Below are positions 45,386 through 55,060 of a DNA stretch of 64,000 nucleotides, one piece after another. Source of the stretch: Dermatemys mawii (taxonomy: Eukaryota > Chordata > Testudines > Dermatemydidae); the NCBI GenBank assembly GCA_007922305.1, contig ML677365.1:15077553-15141552 (forward strand), read 5' to 3'. A program made the translations under genes and the position numbers. How positions within the stretch are numbered: position 1 is the stretch's first letter; each line of letters begins with the position of its first letter. Below the pieces are notes generated by a model that worked only from the letters and a program-made list of their open reading frames with translations, did not search any database and was not told where the DNA came from.

Positions 45386-45489
45386 GTTAATAGAGTCAAA
45401 GATTTCAAGGCCAAAAGAGTCCACGCGATCATCTAGTCTGACCTCCTTTATATATAGGCCACCAATGCCACCCAACACCCACACACTAA
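45386..45489 (-). mobile_element. CR1 LINE tail fragment
   Basis: The plus strand reads ATAGAGTCAAAGATTTCAAG, then GCGATCATCTAGTCTGACCT, the reverse of a CR1-type 3' end. It is short and abuts the RTE fragment that follows. Confidence 0.65.
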
Positions 45490-45649
45490 ATCCCAAAAGA
45501 TGGATATTTGTAGTTACAAGGATGGACCATGTTCAGAATGAACAAGTTAGGAGAAATGTGATGGTGGTACCAACTACTGAAAGGCTAAGGGAATCCACAC
45601 TTAGATGGTCTGGACATGTGAAAAGAAGATCAGAAAATTATACTGGGAA
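45490..45649 (+). mobile_element. RTE LINE, C-terminal ORF region (left of DIRS insertion)
   Basis: One frame encodes VTRMDHVQNEQVRRNVMVV followed by ERLRESTLRWSGHVKRRSEN and YTGK. This is the characteristic C-terminal tail of RTE-type ORF2, containing the LRWxGHVxRR motif. It breaks at 45649 where a DIRS begins and resumes at 48832. Confidence 0.85.
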
Positions 45650-46475
45650 AAAATGGTTACTAGCCTTTCGTAACTTGTTCTTCGAGATGTGTTGCACATG
45701 CCCATTTTACTCATAGTGTATGCATGTCCCATGCAGTCGTCAGACATTTTCCCCTCAGTGGTACCTATTGGGGTGGCTCGAGCGCTCTCTGCTGCTATTG
45801 GCCACTAGCATCAGTACAAAGTGCCCAGATAAGCTCAGTTGCTTTTTCTAGAAACTCTGATGTAGAGAGGCAGGAGAGTGGGTTCTGGAATGGATATACG
45901 ACAACACATCTCAAAGAACAACAGTTACAAAAGGTGACTATTTTTTCTTTTTTGAGTGATTGCACATGTGCATTCCAATCTTTGTGACTTCCAAGCAGTA
46001 ATATAGACAAAGGGATCAGAGTTCAGCTCCACACAGAGCATTACTCAGCTCAACACGTTTGGCATTATCCCTAGAGCAGTGGGTGATATCATAATGGGAG
46101 GAGAAAGTGTGCACCGATGACAGGTTGTTATTTTACAAATGTCCTGGATGGGTATAAAGTGTCTAAGAACACTACTAAGGATGCTTGAGATCCCATGGAA
46201 TGAGCGATCAAATTACTTGGCAGCTAAATGCCTGCCTGATCATAACAAGTACAGATGCATGAAGTTATCCAGTACGAAATTCTGTGTGGACATAGGGAGA
46301 CCTCTCATTTTGTCTGCTACAGCCAAGAACAGTTAGCTGGAATGCTGAAACAGTTTATTCTTTTCTATGTTGAATTCTAGAGTGCATCTAACATCCAATT
46401 ACTGTAGTCGTTCTTTCGTATTTGCATGAGGCTTTGGAAAAGCACTAGGTAAAGTGCTCAAATACTATAAAATTG

Positions 46476-47239
46476 CTAGATTACTTTCGGGAGGAAACTC
46501 AGGTGAGGACATAAATACACCTTATCTTTAAAAAAGACTGTGTATGGTAGTGCCGTACAGTTCAGAAATTCTTCTGGCAGACATGTTGGCAATTTCAAAA
46601 ATTCATCTTCCAAAACAGATATATAGTAAGGAGCACATTGCTGACAGCTTAAACGGTGTTCCCATAAGTTTGACAAGACCAGGTTCAAGTCCCAAGAAGC
46701 AAAAGGCTTCGTTATTTCAGGGTACAACCTTTCTAGGCCTTTGAGGAATCTGACTGCCATAGCATTTGAAAAAAACAGAGCAATGGTCCACCCGAGGGTG
46801 GAAAGCATGTATTGCTGCCAAGTGGACCTGATAGAGGGTCCTGCTAAGTCTTGCGTTTCAGGTGCAACAAATAGTTGAGTATATTTTGGATGGATGAATG
46901 CATCTGTGAGACTCTAGTTTGGGAAGCCCAGAACAAGAACTGCTTCTATTTTGATAGTTAGGCAATCATGGTGGAGGGCTTTCTACTACTTAGTAAGACC
47001 TGGTGAACTTGCTCCGAGGAAATCTTTTCTCTGGGATTTAGCCATGGCGCTTCCAGACCTTTAAATGAAGGGAACTCAGGTTTGTGTGGAGCAGCCAACC
47101 ATGGTTCACTGAAAAGTCTAGGTGGAGAACCAATGTTGGTGGCAATATAAATATAACCCACTTGGTCTTTAGTGGCACTCTGTGTAGGAATGGGGAGAAG
47201 CATAATAAAATTGTTCCATCCAGGGTAGCAGGAAGGCAT
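46476..47239 (-). pseudogene. DIRS tyrosine recombinase fragments
   Basis: The N-terminal piece near 47240-46958 ends in SSRKPSTM, equivalent to LGSRKPSTRAM in the larger copy. The C-terminal piece (46808-46476) has FLKGLERLYPEITKPFASWD, LNLVLSNL and YTVFFKDKVYLCPHLSFLPK. The region of the catalytic Arg is disrupted (CTALPYTVFF directly follows non-matching sequence). HxxR and Tyr are not recognisable. Confidence 0.75.
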
Positions 47240-47863
47240 TCATAATGAAACCTGGACTATGGCCTTGAAGGGAGCAGAGTTGGTTACACTTCTGTTGTCC
47301 TTGTTCACAAACAGGTCTATTTAGTCAGTGTCCCGGTGCTGGAAAATGCCTCTAGCTATATCCAGGCAAAGAGACTACTCATGACTAGAGCAAGACCTGC
47401 TCATGTGATCTGCCAGCTCATTCTACATCCCCAGAAGTTAAGAGATCTTGAGGCTGATTGAATGGGCTATGCAAAATCCTACAGGTGAACTGCTTCCTGA
47501 CAAAGGAGGGAAGAGCGAGCTCTCTCCTTGCCTATTTAGGGGAAATCATGACTGCAATGCTGTCTGTAAGAACAAAAAAGCTTCTGCCCCTGATATGAGG
47601 CAGGAACATCTGACAGGCAAGACAACCCACCCTGAGTCTCTGACATTGGACGGTGGAGGGCAGATGAAGGGGAACACCTGCACAAACACTGAAAGGATCC
47701 AACCACCAATTCAAAGAGATGAGAACCTGTGAGCACAACATCCAGATAGAGATGGCTTGATGAGTATACTGAGGTCAGCCATGTCTGGAGAGGTCTGAGA
47801 GCAGTCTTGTGTGTTGTACCAAGTATGTACATGGGGCCATGTGGCTAGGAGCCTGACACAGTT

Positions 47864-48320
47864 TCAGGATATTGTGATTAGATGACCTTTGAGGTGTGTC
47901 ACCAGGGATTGGATTGACTGAAATTGTAACTTGGGAATGACCATCCCGGCCTTTGTAGAGTTCAACAATGCCCCAATAAACTCTATCCGCTGTACCAGAC
48001 AACGGGTAGACTTGGCTGCATTGATCAGAAGGCCTAGAGCTATGAACATCAACTGGATGATCTGAACACTGAACACAACCTGGGCCATGGACCAGTCCTT
48101 GACTAGCCTGTCATCCAGATAAGGTAGACCTGAATCACCTCAGGAAAGCTGCCAATACAGCCATACATTTTGTGAATATACAAGCATCTGCAGACAGGCC
48201 AAATGGAAGCACTGTCAATTGGTAATGTGAATTCTGGTATGGTAGGAGGAGCATTCTACTGATGCCAAGACACTCTGACTGGCCTGACTCAGATGGAGGT
48301 CTCAGTGCTGCCTCCATGAG
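47864..48320 (-). pseudogene. DIRS reverse transcriptase fragment retaining YLDD
   Basis: Minus-strand sequence gives SHYQLTVLPFGLSADACIFT and KCMAVLAAFLR (motif B region, 48240-48135). A one-base shift follows, then YLDD at 48121-48110, and the thumb with INAAKSTRCLVQRIEFIGAL (about 48020-47965). Unlike the larger copy, the second catalytic Asp is still Asp. The N-terminal RT and motif A are deleted: sequence just upstream (LLMEAALR) is gag. Confidence 0.75.
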
Positions 48321-48831
48321 CAGAAACTTTAGTCTGAGCTCCCTATCTTTCTTCGTGAGAGACTTAAAGTCCTTGCAGATTTGTCAATGGTCCCGAGTAT
48401 GAGCTTCCCCAAGACACTTCAAGTAATTTGAGTGTGGGTCACTCAGGAATAGCCTTGTTGCAGAAGATGCAGGGCTGTAAGCCTGGTGACCGAGGCATCT
48501 CTAGGCACTGGGAATTTGCAAAAAACTGATAAACGCTGAAATCTAACTACTTAACTAATAACGTCACTAAAACTAACTATTTACAATATACAGAAGAAAG
48601 TCCACTGAATTTTTGAATGCAAGAAGAGCAGCTCCAGTGACAATCACAGGAGGTAAGAAGGAACTGAGAGGGCATGGGGTTGGCTGGATGCTTCTTACTA
48701 GCATCAGAATTGAATGATAGTAGAGGGTACTTGAGCCGCCCCAATGAGTACCACTGAGGAAAAATTATGCCAACTGTGGGGCATGCACACATCAGGAGAG
48801 GAATGCACATGTGCAATCACTCAAATAAGAA

Positions 48832-49015
48832 CAGGATATTAAACTTCGAAGTGGAGGATAAGAAAAGAGCTGGAAGACCCAAAACAAGGTGTATAGATGT
48901 CATCCAAATAGTTGTGGAATTTCTGAGTAACTGAGTCAAAAGACAGACTGGAATGGAGAAGGACTTGAAGAGCCAACCCCATATGAATGGGATTAAGGCT
49001 AAAAGGAGGAGGAGA
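48832..49015 (+). mobile_element. RTE LINE, C-terminal ORF region (right of DIRS insertion)
   Basis: The frame continues with ILNFEVEDKKRAGRPKTRCI and then DVIQ, the GRPKxRWxD motif of RTE ORF ends, followed by GMEKDLKSQPHMNG. With the DIRS removed it joins the YTGK end at 45649 within a base or two. Confidence 0.85.
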
Positions 49016-49019
49016 ATTA

Positions 49020-49142
49020 TGGGAGCACCCAGAAACCCCAATCAAAATACAAGTCCCATTTTGCTAGACTCTGAACAAACACATATGAAGACAAGGTCTC
49101 TGCCCTGAAGAGCTTACAATATAATGTGATAAGAGGCATATG
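49020..49142 (+). repeat. SINE-like tail fragment
   Basis: The sequence CCCATTTTGCTAGACTCTGA then ACAAACACAT and CTGCCCTGAAGAGCTTACAA is a widespread amniote repeat motif (CTAGGCGCTGTACAAACACA in better-preserved copies, from memory). Confidence 0.6.
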
Positions 49143-49185
49143 AAAGATGGGGTGGAAAAGCAATATAGTCAAATATATACATTTT

Positions 49186-49660
49186 TGTGTCTGGTGGCTG
49201 GGGTGCCTCTGCAGTGCCATGCATTTTCCCTTTCTTCGGGAATCTTTAAACAACCCATTATAACTTCTTTCAATCACAGTCCTTCTTCGGGTCTGGTATT
49301 TTATTAACAAAGTTTCAAAAATGAAAACAGAAACAAACAAAAAATGAATTTCTCCAAACACACAGAGTCCCCAGAAATATGTCCCAGGGCATGACGCTTA
49401 CATCAGTGCCAGAGGAAGTGGAAAAAGGTTTCCTTGCACAGTCTCTCTTATCAGCTTGCAGGTACCCTAACCAAGCTGACTCCCTTGCAGCTTCTCAGAA
49501 TCAGTCCCCTCTTTCCAGAGCAGCAATAGCTCTCTTCTAAGGAACCAGCTTCTTGCTTTCCTTTCCTGCACCAGATGTCTCTGGTTGGCTCATTTATCAA
49601 GCCTGCTCCAGGCTTCTAGTCTCCTGCAAGCAGTTCCCTCACTCCCGCTGTTTTCTCACA
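49186..49660 (-). mobile_element. Possible solo LTR, minus strand
   Basis: On the plus strand the unit runs from TGTGTCTGGTGGCTGGGG to CTGTTTTCTCACA. Read on the minus strand it has a TGTGAG start, an AATAAAATACCAG polyadenylation-like site near 49305 and a CAGACACA end. A target duplication was not found, so limits are tentative. Confidence 0.4.
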
Positions 49661-50890
49661 ATGTACATATACACATATATAATCTTTTAAAAAATATAAA
49701 TCAATAAAGTGCCAACAGACATCCTGTTTGTCCATCAAACCATCTTTGACTGACTGATTTCTTATAGGCATCACTGTAGAATGGTCCTGAGGAAATATTT
49801 GAAAGAAGCAACGGGTAGAGATCTTATCTTCCTATTTTATGACTCCTAACTGCCTTTCCTATTTCACTTCAAAAACCCAATTTTGTAATCATCCCTTCTG
49901 ATCTAACATAAATATGGTGTTAATTTCCCCCAAAATTTCCATTTCTGTTTATGAAAAAATAGATGTATTCAGCTTGGGTTCCTGTCACCATTATACTCTA
50001 TTTTGTTTTTTGATTAATGGTTCATTACTGAAATTATATTCACAAATATTCACATAACTTCAGTCACAGTCATATAGTCACATATTATGACAACATTATA
50101 ATCAATTTCAGAACACACACTGTGGCTTCATAATTAGTTACAGAACAATCCCTCATATCAATATTAAACATGGAAAGCACACATGTATTAGTAGAATAGC
50201 TTAGATGTCTTAGCCAAACAAAAACTCCAGTAAACTAAATTCTTGAAGTATCCTTTAAACGTGGATTTTCTTCAAACAAGAAGGCATACTGAATGAACAA
50301 TTTGCCCTTTTTAAATTGATTTAATTCTTGAAATAACTGACAGCTAAACAAAAAGAGTTTCCTTTGTCAGTTTAGTATTCATTCTATTAGTGTCTATGTG
50401 ACAAAGCTTTATAAAAAACATTTCAAATCCAATTGTAATTGCCAATTGAACATTCAAAATCACAAAAATTTCACTAGAAAGTTTTAACTCTGTGTCTTGT
50501 AATTGTGGAATCATGTAGTTAGCCACAAGAGAAAACAAATGTTATGAAGCAAAATTTCATTTATGATGCTGATCTATGCAGAATACTAGAATATATATAT
50601 TCTTAGTAACAGAGAAATGTATTTAATAAAATGTAGTAAATAAAGACCATACATATGTGAAATAATGAAGTGGCCTAAATCTTTGAACAATTTTCAGATG
50701 TTTTCATTATCAATGATGTCAAAGCCATATCTGTAATATCCACTGTAAAGGCATATTTTCTGTCACTGTTCCTTTTCAAATGCATAAATTCAGTAACAAA
50801 ATGGCAATTAAAAAGCACTAGAATTAGAGTACCAGATTCTGATTTCAGTTATATCAGTGAAAATCGTGAGTAATTCTACTGAATACCTGG
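49661..50890. other. Intron without recognised features
   Basis: This is AT-rich sequence; no exon or classifiable repeat was seen. Confidence 0.5.
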
Positions 50891-50893
50891 AAA

Positions 50894-50957
50894 TACACAC
50901 ACACACATATATATAAATACATATTTTATATATATATATATAAACACACATACACCC
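50894..50957. repeat. CA/TA microsatellite
   Basis: The sequence is ACACACACACACATATATAT, then TTTTATATATATATATATAA and ACACACATACACC; a compound dinucleotide repeat that also produces the short ORFs around it. Confidence 0.9.
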
Positions 50958-51321
50958 CTTTGCCAATGTTGAAATATAGGATGGAAACTCTCTCTTCCAT
51001 TCATCTCTGTCATTTGTTGCTGCTTCCATTTGCTCTGTGGTGTTCGCCCAACTATTCTGCCTTTCTTGCTAAGGATTCTTTTTAAGGTTTCTCTAAGGCA
51101 GGGTCCCCAAGCTTTTTCGGTCATGCTCCTATCTTAATTGGGCTGTGCCCCCATGGGAGCCAGGGCTAGGAGTGGGACCAGAGCTGGAAGTGGGAATCGT
51201 GGGCTGCCATGGGGCCGGAGGTATGGCTGGGAGCAGAGCCACAGCTGGGACAGAACAGAGCACGGTGGGCTGACTTAGGCCCCGCCACACCCACCAAATG
51301 TTCCTCTGTGTCCCCCTAGGG

Positions 51322-52077
51322 CAGGGGTAGGCAAACTATGGCCCACAAGCTCGGCTGGGGGCGAAGCGCTGCCTGCCATAGGACACCGCGCTCCGAGGCC
51401 AGGGCGCCAGGGGCCAGGCCGAGTGCCACCAGCCATGGGGCCTTGTGCTCCCAGGCCGGGGTGCTGGGCTGAGCGCCACCAGCCACGGGGCCCCTGCGCT
51501 CCCGGACAGAGGCACTTGGGGCCAGGGCGCCAGGCCGACCTCCGCCAGCCGCGGGCCCCCGTGGTCCCGGGTGAAGGTGCCAGGCCGAGTGCTGCCAACC
51601 ACGGGGCCCCAAGCCCGGCTGAGCACAAGAAGCTGGGGGAGGGAGGACCTTAGGTGGTGGGATCCCGGGAGGTGGTGGTTAGGGTGGGGGGTCTCGGGAG
51701 GGGCCAGTCAGGGACCAAAGAGCAGGGGAGCTTAGATAGGGGGTGGGGTACCGGGGGTGGTGGTTAGGGGTGGGAGGGTCTCAGGGGGGCAGTCAAGGAA
51801 CAAAGAGCAGGGGGTCTTGGATGGAGGTTGGGTCCTGGGGGGGCAGTTACAGTGTGGGGGTCTTCAGAGGGGGTAATCAGAGGACAAGGAACGGGGGTGG
51901 GGGCGAGTTGGATGGGTCGGGAGTTCTGAGGGGGGCAGTCAGGGGGAAAGAAGTGGGTGGGGGTCAGATAGGGAGCAGGGCCAGGCTGTTTGGGAAGGCA
52001 CAGCCTTCCCTACCCAGCCCTCTGCACAATTTTGAAACCCAATGTGGCCCTCAGGCTAAAAGGTTTGCCCTCCCCAG
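51322..52077. mobile_element. hAT element nested in the outer hAT
   Basis: The left end is CAGGGGTAGGCAAACTATGG. The right end in reverse complement is CTGGGGAGGGCAAACC, 13 of 15 matching. Perfect 8-bp duplications CCCTAGGG lie at 51314-51321 and 52078-52085. The left third is GC-rich (chance ORFs on both strands); the right half is a G-rich minisatellite. Confidence 0.9.
51650..51975 (+). repeat. G-rich degenerate minisatellite, about 80-90-bp unit
   Basis: At least three diverged units share GCAGTCAGGGACCAAAGAGC followed by GGGG runs and a GGTCTCAGGGGGG segment. Dense runs of 3-7 G on this strand could form G-quadruplexes. It lies inside the nested hAT. Confidence 0.7.
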
Positions 52078-52339
52078 CCCTAGGGGTTGGGCCCCACAGT
52101 TTGGGGACCACTGCTCTAAGGCATTCTCATTTCCTTAAATCAGTTGGTATTCACTTGACAAGCTTCATGTGGAAGTCTGTGTGTTGTCATCCAAAGTATA
52201 TATCCCAAATATATTCCAGCAAAGGAACATATCCCTTCTGATTCTGGTGCAAATGAGCTGCTAGTTGGTGATATTTCAGATGATTCCATGTTTCCACTGG
52301 TCATGTGGGCTCTTTTTTCTCCAAACTTCATTGAACAAT

Positions 52340-52765
52340 TCTGCAAATTCATTAGACCAGGGTATCAAGTACTTTTAGCTTTGCTGCTGTAATTTGATCA
52401 TCCTCCACTGCTTTGTTATTTTTCAGCTCTTTGACTGCAGCCTGTGCTTCTGATATCTCTACTGGATCAATGTTAAAGTCAAGTTGATCAGATTCACATT
52501 TCATTAAATCTGATACTGTGGTGGGGCTGAGTCTACTGAGCAGTTCTTTCAAATGCTCTGCCTGTTTTTCTGTTCTACCTCAGCTGTAAGCATTTTTCCA
52601 TCTTTGCTTTTTATTGGCTCATGTCCTCTTTTGAAATTTTCACACAGAGTTTTAGTCATTTGGTAAACAGCTCTGAGGTTTCCTATCGTAGCAGCACCTT
52701 CAGCTACTAGCTCTACAACGTAAGCCCATCTGCTGCACACTGATATGGCTGCTGGTCCCACGCCC
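52340..52765 (-). mobile_element. LINE reverse-transcriptase N-terminal/linker fragment
   Basis: Minus-strand frames give AEGAATIGNLRAVYQMTKTL, FKRGHEPIKSKDGKMLTAE and then LLSRLSPTTVSDLMKCE, DPVEISEAQAAVKELKNNKA. This is the region between endonuclease and RT palm of a non-LTR retrotransposon of the L2/RTE-like group. It ends before the palm. The endonuclease of apparently the same element lies at 52860 in the opposite orientation. Confidence 0.75.
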
Positions 52766-52859
52766 AGGTAAAGAAGGGAGGACTGAATACAAGGCTAACA
52801 ATTTGGCTTTGTAGAAACATCTTACTGGTTATAGAAATGGAAACGGGCTACCACTCTGT

Positions 52860-53290
52860 TAAAAATGAACTCTGCCAACCCCTAATGCTGCATGACAGCT
52901 CCAGGTGAAAGCTGGAAGCCAGGAACCCAAAAACATAGATGCTATCACAAGAAAATCCTTCAGAGTTGGTTACTGGAACATGAGAATAACGTTTCAAATA
53001 TCAAAGATCTCAGCGCTCATGAGGGAGATGGACAACTATAAACTTGAAATCCTGGGTATCAATGAGAGCAGACTGATAGGTGAAGATAACAACCACTTCA
53101 AGCAAAAGAAGGAACATCTCATTTACTAAGGTTATAGTGACAACAAACCCTCAGAGGGAGTAGTGCTCATTATAACAGATTCTGCAGAAAAATCTTTTAT
53201 CAGTTGGGAAACTATTAACCCATGCATCATTTTTGCCAGATTCCACACCAGATTCCTAAATATGTCAATCATAAAGTGCTGACAGAAGAA
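52860..53290 (+). mobile_element. LINE apurinic-type endonuclease fragment
   Basis: A 74-codon frame holds VGYWNMRITFQISKISALMR followed by EMDNYKLEILGINESRL, the N-terminal signature (Asn and Glu catalytic residues) of a LINE APE-type endonuclease. It breaks near 53127 and continues in another frame with LITDSAEKSFISWE. Its orientation is opposite to the RT fragment at 52340. Confidence 0.78.
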
Positions 53291-54000
53291 CATAGAAATG
53301 AGGACAATGATAAGTTCTACGTGGGAATATGCACCAGTGTAAATAAGGGCAGAATTTGGCCCTGTGTATTTTATAAGATTACTACACTTTTTAAATGAAT
53401 AAAATCAATTAGTTGGTTTCTGTCTTATAATAATAGCTGAAGCACGCTATTATGGCACAGAAATGTACAGATTGTCGTGTCTATTAACAATCAGTAACAG
53501 CACATTACCACATAAGTATAGACATTTGTTAACAACCACAAACTACTCCAGCATTTACATTTTTGTTAAAGACAGAAAACAAAGTGGCAGCTAATACATT
53601 TTCCATAACTAGGTGGTCTTGAAAATACTGCATTGTGCTTTATTTAAATATAAGACCCTGATACTGCAAAGGCTTCTGAACATGCTAGAACGAGATTATG
53701 TGAGTAGTCCCAGTGACAAAATATATCAAGACAATAATTAAAATTCTACTGTAAGTGCATCTCCTTCACCCAGCTTACTAACAGCATTGTCTGAAAGAGC
53801 ATAGACATCAGTACTAATAGCAAAGCAAGAGGCAAATAAAATGTATTTTAGAAAAGGAAAATCTGATGATTTTAATTACATAAATTGTAAATTAAGTGAA
53901 CATTTTAAAAAAACTGTTTAAGTCTGAAAAGTGTGAAGCTGCTAAAAATGTTTGTGTGTTACGTGGAGGTGGGAAGACAAAATGGCTAGATTCAATTAAA
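53291..54000. other. Intron with short MITE-like patches
   Basis: Patches at 53324-53370 (AATAAGGGCAGAATTTGGCC) and 53655-53722 (CTGATACTGCAAAGGC, GTGAGTAGTCCCAGTGAC) resemble ends of a common palindromic amniote MITE. Otherwise AT-rich. Confidence 0.45.
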
Positions 54001-54012
54001 AAGAAAATGTAC

Positions 54013-54157
54013 CTGTTACAGTTTTTGTTTTGACAGGGCTACTGGCGTATTCAGAAGCTTGATTTGACTGCTGCTTTGCCAAAGGCGTGCTTCCAATTGA
54101 CACCTCATCCTCTTTTTTTCTCGTTACTGGCATACCAAGAGGAACAGTTCCTACAGA
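54013..54157 (-). CDS. VPS13B: VPS13B coding exon (upstream-most of three)
   Basis: This is a 145-bp exon with acceptor TCTCGCAG (AG at plus 54158-54159) and donor G|GTACAT (plus 54012-54011). It encodes 48 codons plus one base, starting at phase 0 and ending at phase 1. The segment is hydrophilic and rich in Ser, Lys and Gln (for example GMPVTRKKEDEVSIGSTP), which suggests a linker rather than a folded domain. The trailing G pairs with AA at the start of the exon at 26820 to make Glu, so the two splice in frame across a 27,192-bp intron. The call to VPS13B is strengthened by this phase match and by the order of the three peptides. Confidence 0.78.
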
Positions 54158-54159
54158 CT

Positions 54160-54875
54160 GCGAGAAACAATAAAAAATTAAGTTCTATGTGTCGACCAAT
54201 TCAGAGACAATGAACATATATGACAGAATATTACATCATAGAAAGTGTATCAGAAACTGTTACTTCCTCTGAAAAAACTCCTAGAAAAATAACTTGAAAT
54301 TATAATTCAAGCACATATAATGTGAAAATTTTGCACACTGAACTCCTAATCTATTATTAAATAGATTGAAATCCTTCAGTGTTTTTACATCCAGATTTCT
54401 GCATGCAACTCTTTCTTTGTTCTTGAAAATGCTCTGAAATATAAAAAAGTCAAAGACAGTAAACTTATAATACTTCATCTGTAAACTAACCAAATCTTAA
54501 AGAATAAATTTGGACAAATGACAATGACCAAAGAAAAACAGAATCTGGATGTTTGAGGTTCCCAAAAACTGAAAGATGTTGGCGTGAGATATGAATTCTA
54601 AGACATTTGAATTAATAATAATAAATTGTACAGCCCTTTATATACAAAGCCATTTACAAACTTTGACTAATTAAGCCTCAAAACATTGGATGAAGTAAAC
54701 ATTATTATTCACACAATAGCATGTGAATACCAGGTGCTTTTGGGGGAAAAAAAAGATGAAATCTATAGCTTAAATACTAAGGACCACCTTCTTACAGTTA
54801 CTAATGTTGAATATTATCTTATTTCTTGGGCAGGCCAAGTAAAATCAATTAAGCTACACATGAAGTAAGATATTG
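54160..54875. other. Intron without recognised features
   Basis: This is AT-rich intron upstream of the 54-kb exon, with one weak patch at 54630-54660 (CAGCCCTTTATATACAAAGC) resembling a SINE tail. Confidence 0.45.
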
Positions 54876-54914
54876 CCTACTATGAGTAAGGGTATTAGAA
54901 TACATTCCTAAAGT

Positions 54915-55060
54915 AAGTGTTACTTTCCCATTTTATGGAGTACAGAAACAGGCCCAGAGAGATTAAATGATTTACCCAAGGCCAAACAGTGAGTCAGTGT
55001 CATTGCTGAGATTAAAAGACAGAGAACCTGGCTCTAAGATACATCTTCAAGCCTTCAAGA
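54915..55060 (+). repeat. MIR-like SINE fragment
   Basis: The sequence CCCATTTTATGGAGTACAGA, then AGAGATTAAATGATTTACCC, AAGGCCAAACAGTGAGTCAG and GAACCTGGCTCTAAG follow the order of the MIR core and tail. It is diverged but clear. Confidence 0.75.

Larger units (their letters stand above)
45648..48831 (-). mobile_element. DIRS retrotransposon, internally deleted copy with both termini
   Basis: Both terminal repeats are visible (from 45678 with TTCTTCGAGATGTGTTGCAC, and about 48690-48831), sharing CCTCAGTGGTAC and TTGGGG/CGGCTC. An internal complementary region at about 45909-45985 (AACAACAGTTACA, then TTTTTTGAGTGATTGCACAT) has the same layout as in the 19.1 kb copy. Coding relics on the minus strand are: gag N-terminal Cys/His region (about 48530-48330), a deletion, RT motif B onward (48317-47864), RNase H (about 47830-47530) and tyrosine recombinase (47239-46476). 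It splits an RTE ORF. Confidence 0.88.
51099..52113. mobile_element. hAT element (outer) with perfect 8-bp duplication, containing a second hAT
   Basis: The termini are CAGGGTCCCCAAGCTTTTTC and, in reverse complement, CAGTGGTCCCCAAACTGTGG. Perfect duplications CTCTAAGG lie at 51091-51098 and 52114-52121. After removing the nested element only about 250 bp of this non-autonomous element remain. No transposase is present. Confidence 0.92.
26821..54012 (-). other. VPS13B: VPS13B intron (27.2 kb) between first and middle visible exons
   Basis: This intron is bounded by a GTAC donor at 54012 and a TTTAG acceptor at 26821. It carries two solo LTRs, two DIRS copies, CR1, RTE, Penelope-like, LTR-like and hAT insertions, separated by AT-rich intron. 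Confidence 0.72.

Noticed and set aside
51275..51735. Overlapping Pro/Gly/Ala-rich ORFs on both strands
   Set aside because: They lie in the GC-rich part of a nested hAT element and reflect composition; no domain is visible.
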